The notes beneath the pieces were generated by a model. It was not told the DNA's origin, made no database searches, and saw only the letters and a program-made list of their open reading frames with translations. A stretch of DNA of 5,376 nt from Candidatus Omnitrophota bacterium (GTDB taxonomy: Bacteria; Omnitrophota; Gorgyraeia; Duberdicusellales; 4484-171): positions 1 to 5,376 of the forward strand of contig JAMWDA010000107.1 in the NCBI GenBank assembly GCA_023818995.1. Reading direction: 5' to 3'. The position numbers and the translations under genes were made by a program. Shown piece after piece: positions 1 to 5,376 of the stretch. Positions within the stretch are counted from its first letter, which is position 1, and each line of letters begins with the position of its first letter.

Positions 1-299
1 AATACGAAGAAGAATTGGAAGTTCAGGGTAGGCGATTTTTGGATAAGATTAAGAAGATGGCAGAAAGTAAAAATGTTCCTTGCGAGCAGTTTATTTTGAG
101 AGGTATAGTTCATGACCAGATAGTTAAGAAGATAAGGGAGGTAAACGCCGAACTTCTGGTTATGGGTAATTTACGAGAAGCTTTGTCGAGGAAAGAGGTT
201 TTTTACGATGAGGGAGAAAGAATATTTAGGGAGGCTCCTTGTTCTGTGGTAGTAGTAAAGGAGCCTGAGATAGTAGAGAGACTTTACAATGAAGTATGA
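1..299 (+). CDS. Universal stress protein family (UspA fold), C-terminal part
   Basis: The reading frame is open from base 3 to the TGA at 297-299, giving 98 visible residues. The real start lies left of the window, and the TTG at base 15 is only an internal codon. The visible part matches the second half of a Usp domain. It has a helix, then 'GIVHDQIVKKIREVNAELL' leading into the strand LLVMG (residues 51-55), and it ends with the helix and strand 'IFREAPCSVVVVK' (74-86), the usual Usp closing element. Usp proteins are small cytoplasmic stress-associated proteins, and many bind ATP through G-2x-G-9x-G(S/T) after the VMG strand. Here that stretch reads MGNLREALSRKEVFYDEGE, with Arg at the second Gly position and no GS/GT pair, so canonical ATP binding looks lost. 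The stop overlaps the mnmG start by 11 nt, suggesting cotranscription and perhaps translational coupling. The family call is fairly firm. The role is unknown, and the missing N-terminus could carry another domain. Confidence 0.8.
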   Translation, partial: YEEELEVQGRRFLDKIKKMAESKNVPCEQFILRGIVHDQIVKKIREVNAELLVMGNLREALSRKEVFYDEGERIFREAPCSVVVVKEPEIVERLYNEV

Positions 300-2109
300 T
301 GTAATAGTTATTGGTGGTGGCCATTCGGGTATAGAGGCAGCTTGGAGTTCTGCAAAGATGGGTTGTAGCGTTTTGCTTATTACTATAGACATCAATGGTA
401 TAGGGAAACTTTCCTGTAATCCCGCAGTGGGAGGAGTAGCTAAGGGTAACTTGGTGAGGGAAGTAGATGCTTTGGGAGGAATTATTGGCAGAATAACCGA
501 TAGATGTGCACTTGGTTTCCGTATACTTAATAGAAGCAAGGGTAAAGCTGTATGGGCAACACGTGCTCAGGTGGATAGGTTCTTGTATCCTAATATAGCC
601 AGGTCAATTTTAGAGAAGTCTGAAAATATAAGAATATTACAGGCTAAAGTAAAGAAAATATTGGTAAAGAATAAAAAGGTTATAGGGGTAGAAACAAATT
701 TTGGTGAGGTTTTTTATGGTAAGACAGTAATTGTTTGTGCAGGAACATTCCTTAAGAGCACAATACATATTGGATTGACCAGTTTCCCCGGTGGTCGTCT
801 ATACGAGGAATCAAGTGATGAGTTGTTTGATAGTATAAACAAGTTAGGGTTTATCACCAAGCATTTTAAAACAGGAACGTGCGCACGTTTGGATAGGCGC
901 ACTATAAATTTCTCTAAAACCATTGAGCAACCTCCTGAATTAGATACCAAGCCATTTTCCTTTTCTACTACTCAACCAATCAAAGAGCAAATGAGTTGTT
1001 TTATTACCTATACCAATAGTAAAACTCATAAGGTAATTCTAAAAAATCTTAATCGTTCACCGCTTTATACGGGTAAAATAAAATCTCAAGGAGTAAGGTA
1101 TTGTCCTTCTTTAGAGGATAAGGTGGTTAAATTTTCTGATAAAGAAAGACATCAAATATTCTTAGAGCCAGAAGGAAGAGATTCTGTGGAAATTTATCCT
1201 AACGGAATATCTACATCTTTACCTTTCGATGTTCAAGAAGAGTTTATTCATACCATAGAGGGGTTGGAAAATACACGGATTTTAAGGCCGGGATACGGTA
1301 TAGAACATGGTTTAATAGATACCAGACAACTTTACTCAACTTTAGAGTCAAAGTTAGTGGAGGGATTATATTTTGCTGGGCAGGTAAATGGGACAACCGG
1401 TTATGAAGAAGCGGCCGCGCAAGGAATAGTTGCCGGAATAAATGCTGGGTTAAAGGTTCATAGAAAAGCTCCTTTTATTCTTACACGCCATAATTCTTAC
1501 ATAGGTGTTTTAATTGACGATTTGACTACCAAAGGCACAGATGAGCCTTATAGGATGTTTACTTCTCGATGTGAGTTTAGAGTATCTTTGAGAGAGAGTA
1601 ACGCTGACATAAGATTAGCTCCCATTGGATTTAGATACGGGTTGATAAGTAAAGATGAGTATAAGTTGATTTTGGAGAAGAAAGAGAAAATTGATACTCA
1701 GATAAAAAAATTAAAAAGCACAAAAGTATTATTTGAAGGTAAACGTATGAGTTTGTTTGATATTCTGAAGAGACCAAAGATAGATTATAAAGATATTGAA
1801 CCATACTTAAATGGTAGTAATTTAAACTCTTCTTTCCCCAATATAGAGGATATAAAGAGAGAGGTGGAGATAGAGATAAAGTATGAAGGATTTATGCGTA
1901 GGGAGATGGCTTTCGTTAGGGAGATAGATAATTTTGATCGCATAAAGATACCTCAAAAATTAGATTTTAGTAAGGTCCCTTCGCTCTCTAAAGAGGTGGT
2001 AGAGAAATTGAATAAGTTTAGACCATTAACTTTAGGGGAAGCGATAAGAATTAGTGGAATTACTCCCGCAGCAATTCTTAATATATACAATTTTATTAAG
2101 AAGAATTAA
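289..2109 (+). CDS. mnmG: tRNA uridine-5-carboxymethylaminomethyl modification enzyme MnmG (GidA)
   Basis: MnmG is the FAD-binding subunit that, with the GTPase MnmE, installs the (carboxymethyl)aminomethyl group on C5 of wobble U34 in a set of tRNAs, in the cytoplasm. The gene is complete at 606 residues; E. coli MnmG has about 629. Visible landmarks in order are: the N-terminal Rossmann dinucleotide motif GGGHSG (9-14); SCNPAVGG with Cys43, equivalent to the conserved first catalytic Cys; GNLVREVDALGG (53-64); KTGTCARLDRRTI (194-206); GVRYCPSLEDKV (268-279) with Cys272, the second conserved Cys; the FAD-domain stretch AGQVNGTTGYEEAAAQG (363-379); and DEPYRMFTSRCEFR (418-431). The C-terminal helical domain follows, with YEGFMRRE (532-539) and the ending GISGITPAAIL-like 'RISGITPAAI'. 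The ATG at 289 puts the first strand exactly where the family has it. A weak GAGAG at 276-280 lies 8 nt upstream. It overlaps the usp gene at its start and lpxB at its end. No mnmE or rsmG is in view. One oddity is Cys198 in place of the usual Pro of the TGTP motif. Confidence 0.97.
   Translation: MKYDVIVIGGGHSGIEAAWSSAKMGCSVLLITIDINGIGKLSCNPAVGGVAKGNLVREVDALGGIIGRITDRCALGFRILNRSKGKAVWATRAQVDRFLYPNIARSILEKSENIRILQAKVKKILVKNKKVIGVETNFGEVFYGKTVIVCAGTFLKSTIHIGLTSFPGGRLYEESSDELFDSINKLGFITKHFKTGTCARLDRRTINFSKTIEQPPELDTKPFSFSTTQPIKEQMSCFITYTNSKTHKVILKNLNRSPLYTGKIKSQGVRYCPSLEDKVVKFSDKERHQIFLEPEGRDSVEIYPNGISTSLPFDVQEEFIHTIEGLENTRILRPGYGIEHGLIDTRQLYSTLESKLVEGLYFAGQVNGTTGYEEAAAQGIVAGINAGLKVHRKAPFILTRHNSYIGVLIDDLTTKGTDEPYRMFTSRCEFRVSLRESNADIRLAPIGFRYGLISKDEYKLILEKKEKIDTQIKKLKSTKVLFEGKRMSLFDILKRPKIDYKDIEPYLNGSNLNSSFPNIEDIKREVEIEIKYEGFMRREMAFVREIDNFDRIKIPQKLDFSKVPSLSKEVVEKLNKFRPLTLGEAIRISGITPAAILNIYNFIKKN
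2075..2102. repeat. AT-rich inverted repeat at the convergent mnmG/lpxB ends
   Basis: TTCTTAATA at 2075-2083 is a perfect 9-base inverted match to TATTAAGAA at 2094-2102, with a 10-base loop. It covers the lpxB stop codon (2096-2098) and the last codons of mnmG. Another TTAAGAA copy at 2113-2119 could compete for pairing. The position, between two convergent genes, is where a bidirectional terminator would be expected. However, the stem has only one G-C pair and no clean T-tract follows on either strand, so a terminator role is weakly supported. Confidence 0.35.
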
Positions 2110-3190
2110 GTTTTAAGAACTCACCTATATATTTAGCAAGACTTTCCGTTGCTTCAGTAGGTAAAAGATAATTTCTAATTTTGATTAGTTCACTCTGAAT
2201 CCCTTTGTAGAGATGTTTATCCTTTATAATTTTCAGAGTATAGTTTGCTATATTATTGGCGTTAGCTTTATATTGAATAAATTCTTCTACAATTCTTTTC
2301 TTACCCACGATGTTAACCAAACCAATATTCTTTGTTGATATAAGATTTTTCAAAATTAGCCAAGAGAAAAAATTTAGTTTATAGATGATTGCAAATGGTA
2401 TCCCTAAAAGAGCAATCTCTAAAGTAGATGTTCCTGAAGAGGTAACTACGAATTCGGATTCCGCTATGCTATCGTAAGAGTGCTCTTTAAGAGTTAAATC
2501 TTTATCTATGAATTGGTAATAGAAGTTTTTTTCTACGTTAGTTGTTTTTAATACATAGAAATTGTAATCGGGTAGTGCTCTTTTTAAAATGTTTTTTGTT
2601 TCTACCATTAAAGGTAAATGTCTTTTTATTTCATTCTTTCTCGAGCCTGGTAGAAAGGTTATTATTTTTTTGGTTTGGGCTTTCTGTTCAGGAATGATCT
2701 CTAAAAGGGGATGTCCAAAGTAAAGGGCTTCAATACCTTCTTTTAAGTAAAAATCTTTTTCAAATTCAAAAATAACTACTAATCTATCTACGTATTTTCT
2801 TAGAATCTCGATGCGTGATTTTCGCCAAGCCCATACCTGAGGGCTAACGTAATAAATTATAGGATACTTTTTGTTAATCTTTTTGGCTAAACGTAGATTA
2901 AAATCAGGAAAATCTATAAGGATAATTAAATCCGGTTTTATTCTATCTATTTTTTTTAAAGCGTAGCTAAAAATATCTAAGATTTTTTTTAGTGAGAGTA
3001 AGACTTCAAATATCCCCGATACAGAGTATTTTGTTAGGTTAACGATTTGAATAGAATTTTCTTTTAAGGAATCTCCTCCCAAGGAGTATATTCTTAGTTT
3101 ATTAGGAAAGATTTTATTCAACTTTTTGCTTAGTAAACCTCCGTATATATCTCCTGAACGGTCGCCGGCAACGATTATTATATTTTTCAT
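2096..3190 (-). CDS. lpxB: Lipid-A-disaccharide synthase LpxB
   Basis: LpxB is a GT19-family glycosyltransferase on the inner face of the cytoplasmic membrane. It joins 2,3-diacylglucosamine-1-phosphate (lipid X) to UDP-2,3-diacylglucosamine, forming the lipid A disaccharide and releasing UDP. Counting from the ATG at 3190 gives 364 residues, near the family norm of about 380. Motifs in order are: AGDRSGD (8-14, family AGExSGD); YSVSGIFEVL (56-65, the 'vmGl.EVl' element); IDFPDFN (92-98, the Asp-containing motif important for catalysis); SPQVWAWR (116-123); FGHPL (158-162); LPGSR (180-184), whose Arg belongs to the donor-binding site; SSGTSTLE (251-258); and GLVNIVGKKRIVEEFIQ (290-306). An in-frame GTG at 3193 gives one extra Met and cannot be excluded. 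I prefer the ATG because it fits family starts. The gene starts 6 bp after the stop of the oxidoreductase (3 bp if GTG is used), with no clear Shine-Dalgarno, so translational coupling is likely. Its 3' end overlaps convergent mnmG by 14 bp. Confidence 0.96.
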   Translation of the reverse strand: MKNIIIVAGDRSGDIYGGLLSKKLNKIFPNKLRIYSLGGDSLKENSIQIVNLTKYSVSGIFEVLLSLKKILDIFSYALKKIDRIKPDLIILIDFPDFNLRLAKKINKKYPIIYYVSPQVWAWRKSRIEILRKYVDRLVVIFEFEKDFYLKEGIEALYFGHPLLEIIPEQKAQTKKIITFLPGSRKNEIKRHLPLMVETKNILKRALPDYNFYVLKTTNVEKNFYYQFIDKDLTLKEHSYDSIAESEFVVTSSGTSTLEIALLGIPFAIIYKLNFFSWLILKNLISTKNIGLVNIVGKKRIVEEFIQYKANANNIANYTLKIIKDKHLYKGIQSELIKIRNYLLPTEATESLAKYIGEFLKLNSS

Positions 3191-3196
3191 CACAGT

Positions 3197-4102
3197 TTAG
3201 CTATCTTTTTCTATTATTCTCTGCACACTTAGTGCTAATTCTAAGGCTTTGAGAGCTCTTTCTGCGCTATCCAAAGCAAAATGTTTTGTTTTTACCATCT
3301 TTATAAAATCTGTAATTTCTATTTTAAGTGGTTCTCCCTTTTTTATGGGGATAGTTTCCTTTATTATCCGGTTTTTACTTTTCCTGTATATCTCCACTTT
3401 CTGTTCGGCATAGTCTAAAGATACGTAACAGTTAGGGAGAAATACTCTTATTTTTCTCTCTTTTTTTGCTGATATTCTTGAGGAGGTTATGTTTGCCACA
3501 CAACCTTTTTCAAAAGTAATGCGTGCATTAGCAATATCAGTTGTAGAAGATAAAACGTTTACTCCTTTAGCTTCTATTTTCTTAACCTTATCTTTTACTA
3601 TATCAAGGATTATATCTAAATCGTGAATCATTAGGTCCAAAACAACACTGATATCTAAAGAACGATAGGGAAATATACTTAAACGATGACACTCTATAAA
3701 TTTTGGTTTATGAATAATTTTCTTTATTGCTAAGTACGCCCTATTGTATCTTTCTACGTGGCCAACGAAAAGAAGGACACGCTTCTTTTGAGCAATAGAG
3801 AGTAATTCCTTTGCTTCCTTAATATTGTTGGTAAGAGGTTTTTCTACGAAGGTGTTTATACCATTACTTAAAAAAAATTTAGCTATTTCAAAATGAGTAG
3901 AGGTAGGAGTAGTGATACTTACTAAATTAATCTTATCTAAGATGTCTTGGTAGTGGGTAAATTTTTCTCCCTCTAAGTTGGCTATTTTAGAGTAGTCAAT
4001 ATCCACCAGATATATTTTATTTATATTTTTAATTTGTTTGTATATTTTATAGTGGATATTACCAATGTTCCCTAAACCGATTATTCCTACGTTTAATTTC
4101 AT
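3197..4102 (-). CDS. Gfo/Idh/MocA-family NAD(P)-dependent oxidoreductase, possible UDP-sugar 3-dehydrogenase (GnnA-like)
   Basis: This is a complete two-domain dehydrogenase of 301 residues. The N-terminal Rossmann fold begins at once with VGIIGLGNIGNIH (5-17), carrying the GxGxxG loop G9-G11-G14. An acidic residue ends the second strand (YLVDID, 31-36), which favours NAD(H). TTPTSTH (64-70) and FVEKPLT (85-91) follow; Lys88 of the EKP motif is the family's usual catalytic/substrate lysine. The C-terminal substrate domain has GHVERYNRAY (114-123) and LDLMIHDLDI (155-164), with His160 and Asp161 in the position of the conserved active-site pair. The gene is the first of a two-gene operon with lpxB. 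In some diderm bacteria a relative, GnnA, sits between lpxA and lpxB. It oxidises UDP-GlcNAc at C3, and the aminotransferase GnnB then makes the 3-amino sugar used for lipid A with amide-linked acyl chains. A similar role here is inferred from context and family, but no gnnB is visible in the window. Other sugar dehydrogenase functions remain possible. Its promoter lies directly against the ATG. Confidence 0.9.
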   Translation of the reverse strand: MKLNVGIIGLGNIGNIHYKIYKQIKNINKIYLVDIDYSKIANLEGEKFTHYQDILDKINLVSITTPTSTHFEIAKFFLSNGINTFVEKPLTNNIKEAKELLSIAQKKRVLLFVGHVERYNRAYLAIKKIIHKPKFIECHRLSIFPYRSLDISVVLDLMIHDLDIILDIVKDKVKKIEAKGVNVLSSTTDIANARITFEKGCVANITSSRISAKKERKIRVFLPNCYVSLDYAEQKVEIYRKSKNRIIKETIPIKKGEPLKIEITDFIKMVKTKHFALDSAERALKALELALSVQRIIEKDS

Positions 4103-4108
4103 ATTTTC

Positions 4109-4137
4109 ATAGTATCAAATATCTTGAGAAAAGTCAA
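4109..4137 (-). promoter_or_regulatory. Sigma70-type promoter for the oxidoreductase-lpxB operon
   Basis: Reading the minus strand, -35 TTGACT (4137-4132, 5 of 6 to TTGACA) is followed by a 17-base spacer and -10 TACTAT (4114-4109, 5 of 6 to TATAAT). A TG one base before the -10 (4117-4116) makes it an extended -10. Only 6 bases (4108-4103) separate the -10 from the ATG at 4102, so transcription should start at or within a base or two of the start codon. No Shine-Dalgarno is present. This is a prediction from consensus and spacing, strengthened by its location in a 66-bp divergent intergenic region. Confidence 0.7.
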
Positions 4138-4152
4138 TTGATGTGGTAAAAT
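4124..4152 (+). promoter_or_regulatory. Sigma70-type promoter for the ABC exporter gene
   Basis: On the plus strand, -35 TTGAGA (4124-4129, 5 of 6) is followed by a 17-base spacer and -10 TAAAAT (4147-4152, 5 of 6). A TG at 4144-4145 gives an extended -10. The expected start near 4159-4160 leaves a leader of about 10 nt before the ATG at 4169. It interlocks with the minus-strand promoter: each -35 lies inside the other's spacer, so both probably cannot be occupied by RNA polymerase at once. Confidence 0.65.
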
Positions 4153-4168
4153 CAACCATTTAGAGATT

Positions 4169-5376
4169 ATGAAAAAGTATATCAAAGATTACCTCAAGCT
4201 TCTTAAATTTGTTCTTCCCTGTAAAGGGTTAATTGTTATTGCTACTATCTGTATGTTAGTATCTACTATCTTTGATGGGATTACTTTGAGTATGATTGTT
4301 CCTTTAGCTGATAGGATATTAGCTAATAAACAGATAATCGTTCCCCCCAACTTGCCCCCTATCGTAGGACATTGGATAGATAAAATTAATTCTTTGGGAC
4401 AACTGCTTTTATTAAAATACATTGTTATTTTTACGGTAGTTATCTTTTTCTTCAAGGAGATATTTATATTTGTCCAGAGCTATCTTATGAATGTGATTGG
4501 GCAAAAAGTGGTTATGGATGTAAGAAATAAGTTGTATGCTAAATTTCAAGAGTTATCCTTAGAGTTCTATGTGAAGAAGCGAGTAGGAGAGTTGATTTCC
4601 CGAATTACTAACGATGTGGGATTTATTATGAATGCTCTTTCTTATGGGTTAACTGACCTTATTTATCAATCTATGAGAGCGTTTTTTTTAGGATTATTAG
4701 CTTTTTATCTTGCTATCATCGTATCTTGGAAACTTTTTTTAATTTCTTTACTTATTTTTCCCTTAATTGTTTTACCCGCCGTTAGGATTAGTAAAAAAAT
4801 CAAGAAATTAACCAGCGAGGTGCAAAAGAAGATGGCAGATTTAAATTCTATGTTGGCAGAGACTATACAAGGAGCACATATCGTAAAGATTTTTTGTCGG
4901 GAAAATTATGAATTGGCAAGATTTAAGAATATAAACTACCAGTACTATAAGTTTATATTAAAAAGCACAAAACGAATGATTTTGCTCACTCCTTTTACCG
5001 AGTTTGTAGGTGTATTAGGAGCTATGGTAGTTTTGTGGATTATCGGTAAAGAGATAATTTTAGGGAGGGTATCATTTGGTATATTTGGTTTATTCCTTGC
5101 ATCCTTAATGTCAATAATTCATCCCCTTAAGAAGTTGACTAATGTTCACGCTATTAATCAACAAGCTTTATCTGCCTCTGAAAGAATATACGATATATTA
5201 GAGGAAAAACCAAAAGTTATAGATTTGCCTTATGCCAAAGATATTAGAGTTTTTAAAGATAAGATAGTTTTTGAGAATGTTTGGTTTGCTTACGAAAATG
5301 AAGATTATGTTTTAAAAAATATAAACTTAAAAGTTGGTAAAGGTGAGAAGATAGCTTTGGTTGGTCATTCTGGTGC
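4169..5376 (+). CDS. ABC exporter, fused membrane and ATPase domains (MsbA-like), 3' end cut by window
   Basis: The frame is open from ATG 4169 to the right edge, giving 402 whole codons of a half-transporter usually near 580-600 residues. An exporter-type transmembrane domain comes first. Hydrophobic segments lie at about 20-46, 82-107, 161-185, 187-206, 270-294 and 300-318, with a long Pro-containing loop (about 47-80) after the first. Diagnostic soluble elements are FYVKKRVGELISRITNDV (133-150, the first coupling-helix region) and ETIQGAHIVKIFCRENYELA (231-250). The nucleotide-binding domain starts near 366 with FENVWFAY, where Tyr375 is the A-loop aromatic, and runs to ALVGHSG, the first half of Walker A, where the window ends. 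Such proteins export lipids, peptides or drugs across the inner membrane. Its divergence from an lpxB operon suggests lipid A or another envelope glycolipid, as for MsbA; this is inference, since substrate cannot be read from these residues. AGAG at 4162-4165 is too close (3 nt) to be a good ribosome site. No other in-frame start fits better. Confidence 0.93.
   Translation, partial: MKKYIKDYLKLLKFVLPCKGLIVIATICMLVSTIFDGITLSMIVPLADRILANKQIIVPPNLPPIVGHWIDKINSLGQLLLLKYIVIFTVVIFFFKEIFIFVQSYLMNVIGQKVVMDVRNKLYAKFQELSLEFYVKKRVGELISRITNDVGFIMNALSYGLTDLIYQSMRAFFLGLLAFYLAIIVSWKLFLISLLIFPLIVLPAVRISKKIKKLTSEVQKKMADLNSMLAETIQGAHIVKIFCRENYELARFKNINYQYYKFILKSTKRMILLTPFTEFVGVLGAMVVLWIIGKEIILGRVSFGIFGLFLASLMSIIHPLKKLTNVHAINQQALSASERIYDILEEKPKVIDLPYAKDIRVFKDKIVFENVWFAYENEDYVLKNINLKVGKGEKIALVGHSG

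Noticed and set aside
171..539. Minus-strand open frame of 122 codons
   Set aside because: It lies antisense to the clearly coding usp and mnmG genes, has no family-like motif and no promoter or ribosome site; it is a shadow frame.
714..950. Minus-strand open frame of 78 codons
   Set aside because: It is wholly antisense within conserved mnmG coding sequence and its translation shows no recognisable features.
2075..2119. Rho-independent terminator between mnmG and lpxB
   Set aside because: The stem has a single G-C pair and lacks a T-tract on either strand, so I list it only as an inverted repeat.
3077..3190. Loss of function in LpxB from the AGDRSGD variant of AGExSGD
   Set aside because: The Glu-to-Asp change is conservative and all other LpxB motifs are intact, so a working enzyme is the simpler reading.
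4114..4142. Palindromic operator in the divergent intergenic region (ATCAA...TTGAT and TTGA...TCAA)
   Set aside because: The two short inverted matches have different centres (4128 and 4130.5) and one is a by-product of the two -35 elements; this is too weak to call a binding site.
4189..4455. Minus-strand open frame of 88 codons
   Set aside because: It is antisense to the first transmembrane segments of the ABC exporter, whose plus-strand frame is strongly supported by motifs.

Overview
The window is an ordinary stretch of an AT-rich bacterial chromosome from a diderm (outer-membrane-bearing) organism. The evidence for this is a lipid A disaccharide synthase gene (lpxB), an oxidoreductase gene of the kind often found beside it, and an MsbA-like ABC exporter. 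The proteins are rich in Lys and Ile. No gene pins down the lineage. A candidate-phylum-like diderm such as Omnitrophota would fit the gene content, but that is only a guess. I see no mobile element, CRISPR array, rRNA or tRNA.

Layout. (1) 1-299, plus strand: the C-terminal end of a universal-stress-protein (UspA-fold) gene, cut by the window edge. (2) 289-2109, plus strand: a complete mnmG (gidA), overlapping the usp gene by 11 nt, so the two are probably one transcript. (3) 2096-3190, minus strand: lpxB, converging on mnmG with a 14-bp tail-to-tail overlap that also holds a short AT-rich inverted repeat. (4) 3197-4102, minus strand: a Gfo/Idh/MocA oxidoreductase lying 3 to 6 bp upstream of lpxB in the same operon. 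(5) 4103-4168: a 66-bp divergent intergenic region with two interlocking sigma70-type promoters, one per strand. (6) 4169-5376, plus strand: a large ABC exporter gene. It runs off the right edge just inside the Walker A motif.

Functionally there are two blocks. The left block (usp-mnmG) links a putative stress/nucleotide-sensing protein to wobble-uridine tRNA modification. The right block is an envelope/lipid A locus. The oxidoreductase may oxidise a UDP-sugar precursor, as GnnA does, LpxB condenses the acylated sugars into the lipid A disaccharide, and the divergent ABC exporter may flip the product across the inner membrane. The sugar-oxidation and flipping roles are inferred from family and context.

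The least routine signal is the symmetric overlapping promoter pair at 4109-4152. It predicts a leaderless mRNA for the oxidoreductase and a leader of only about 10 nt for the exporter. I did not find a previously undescribed multi-gene system here.
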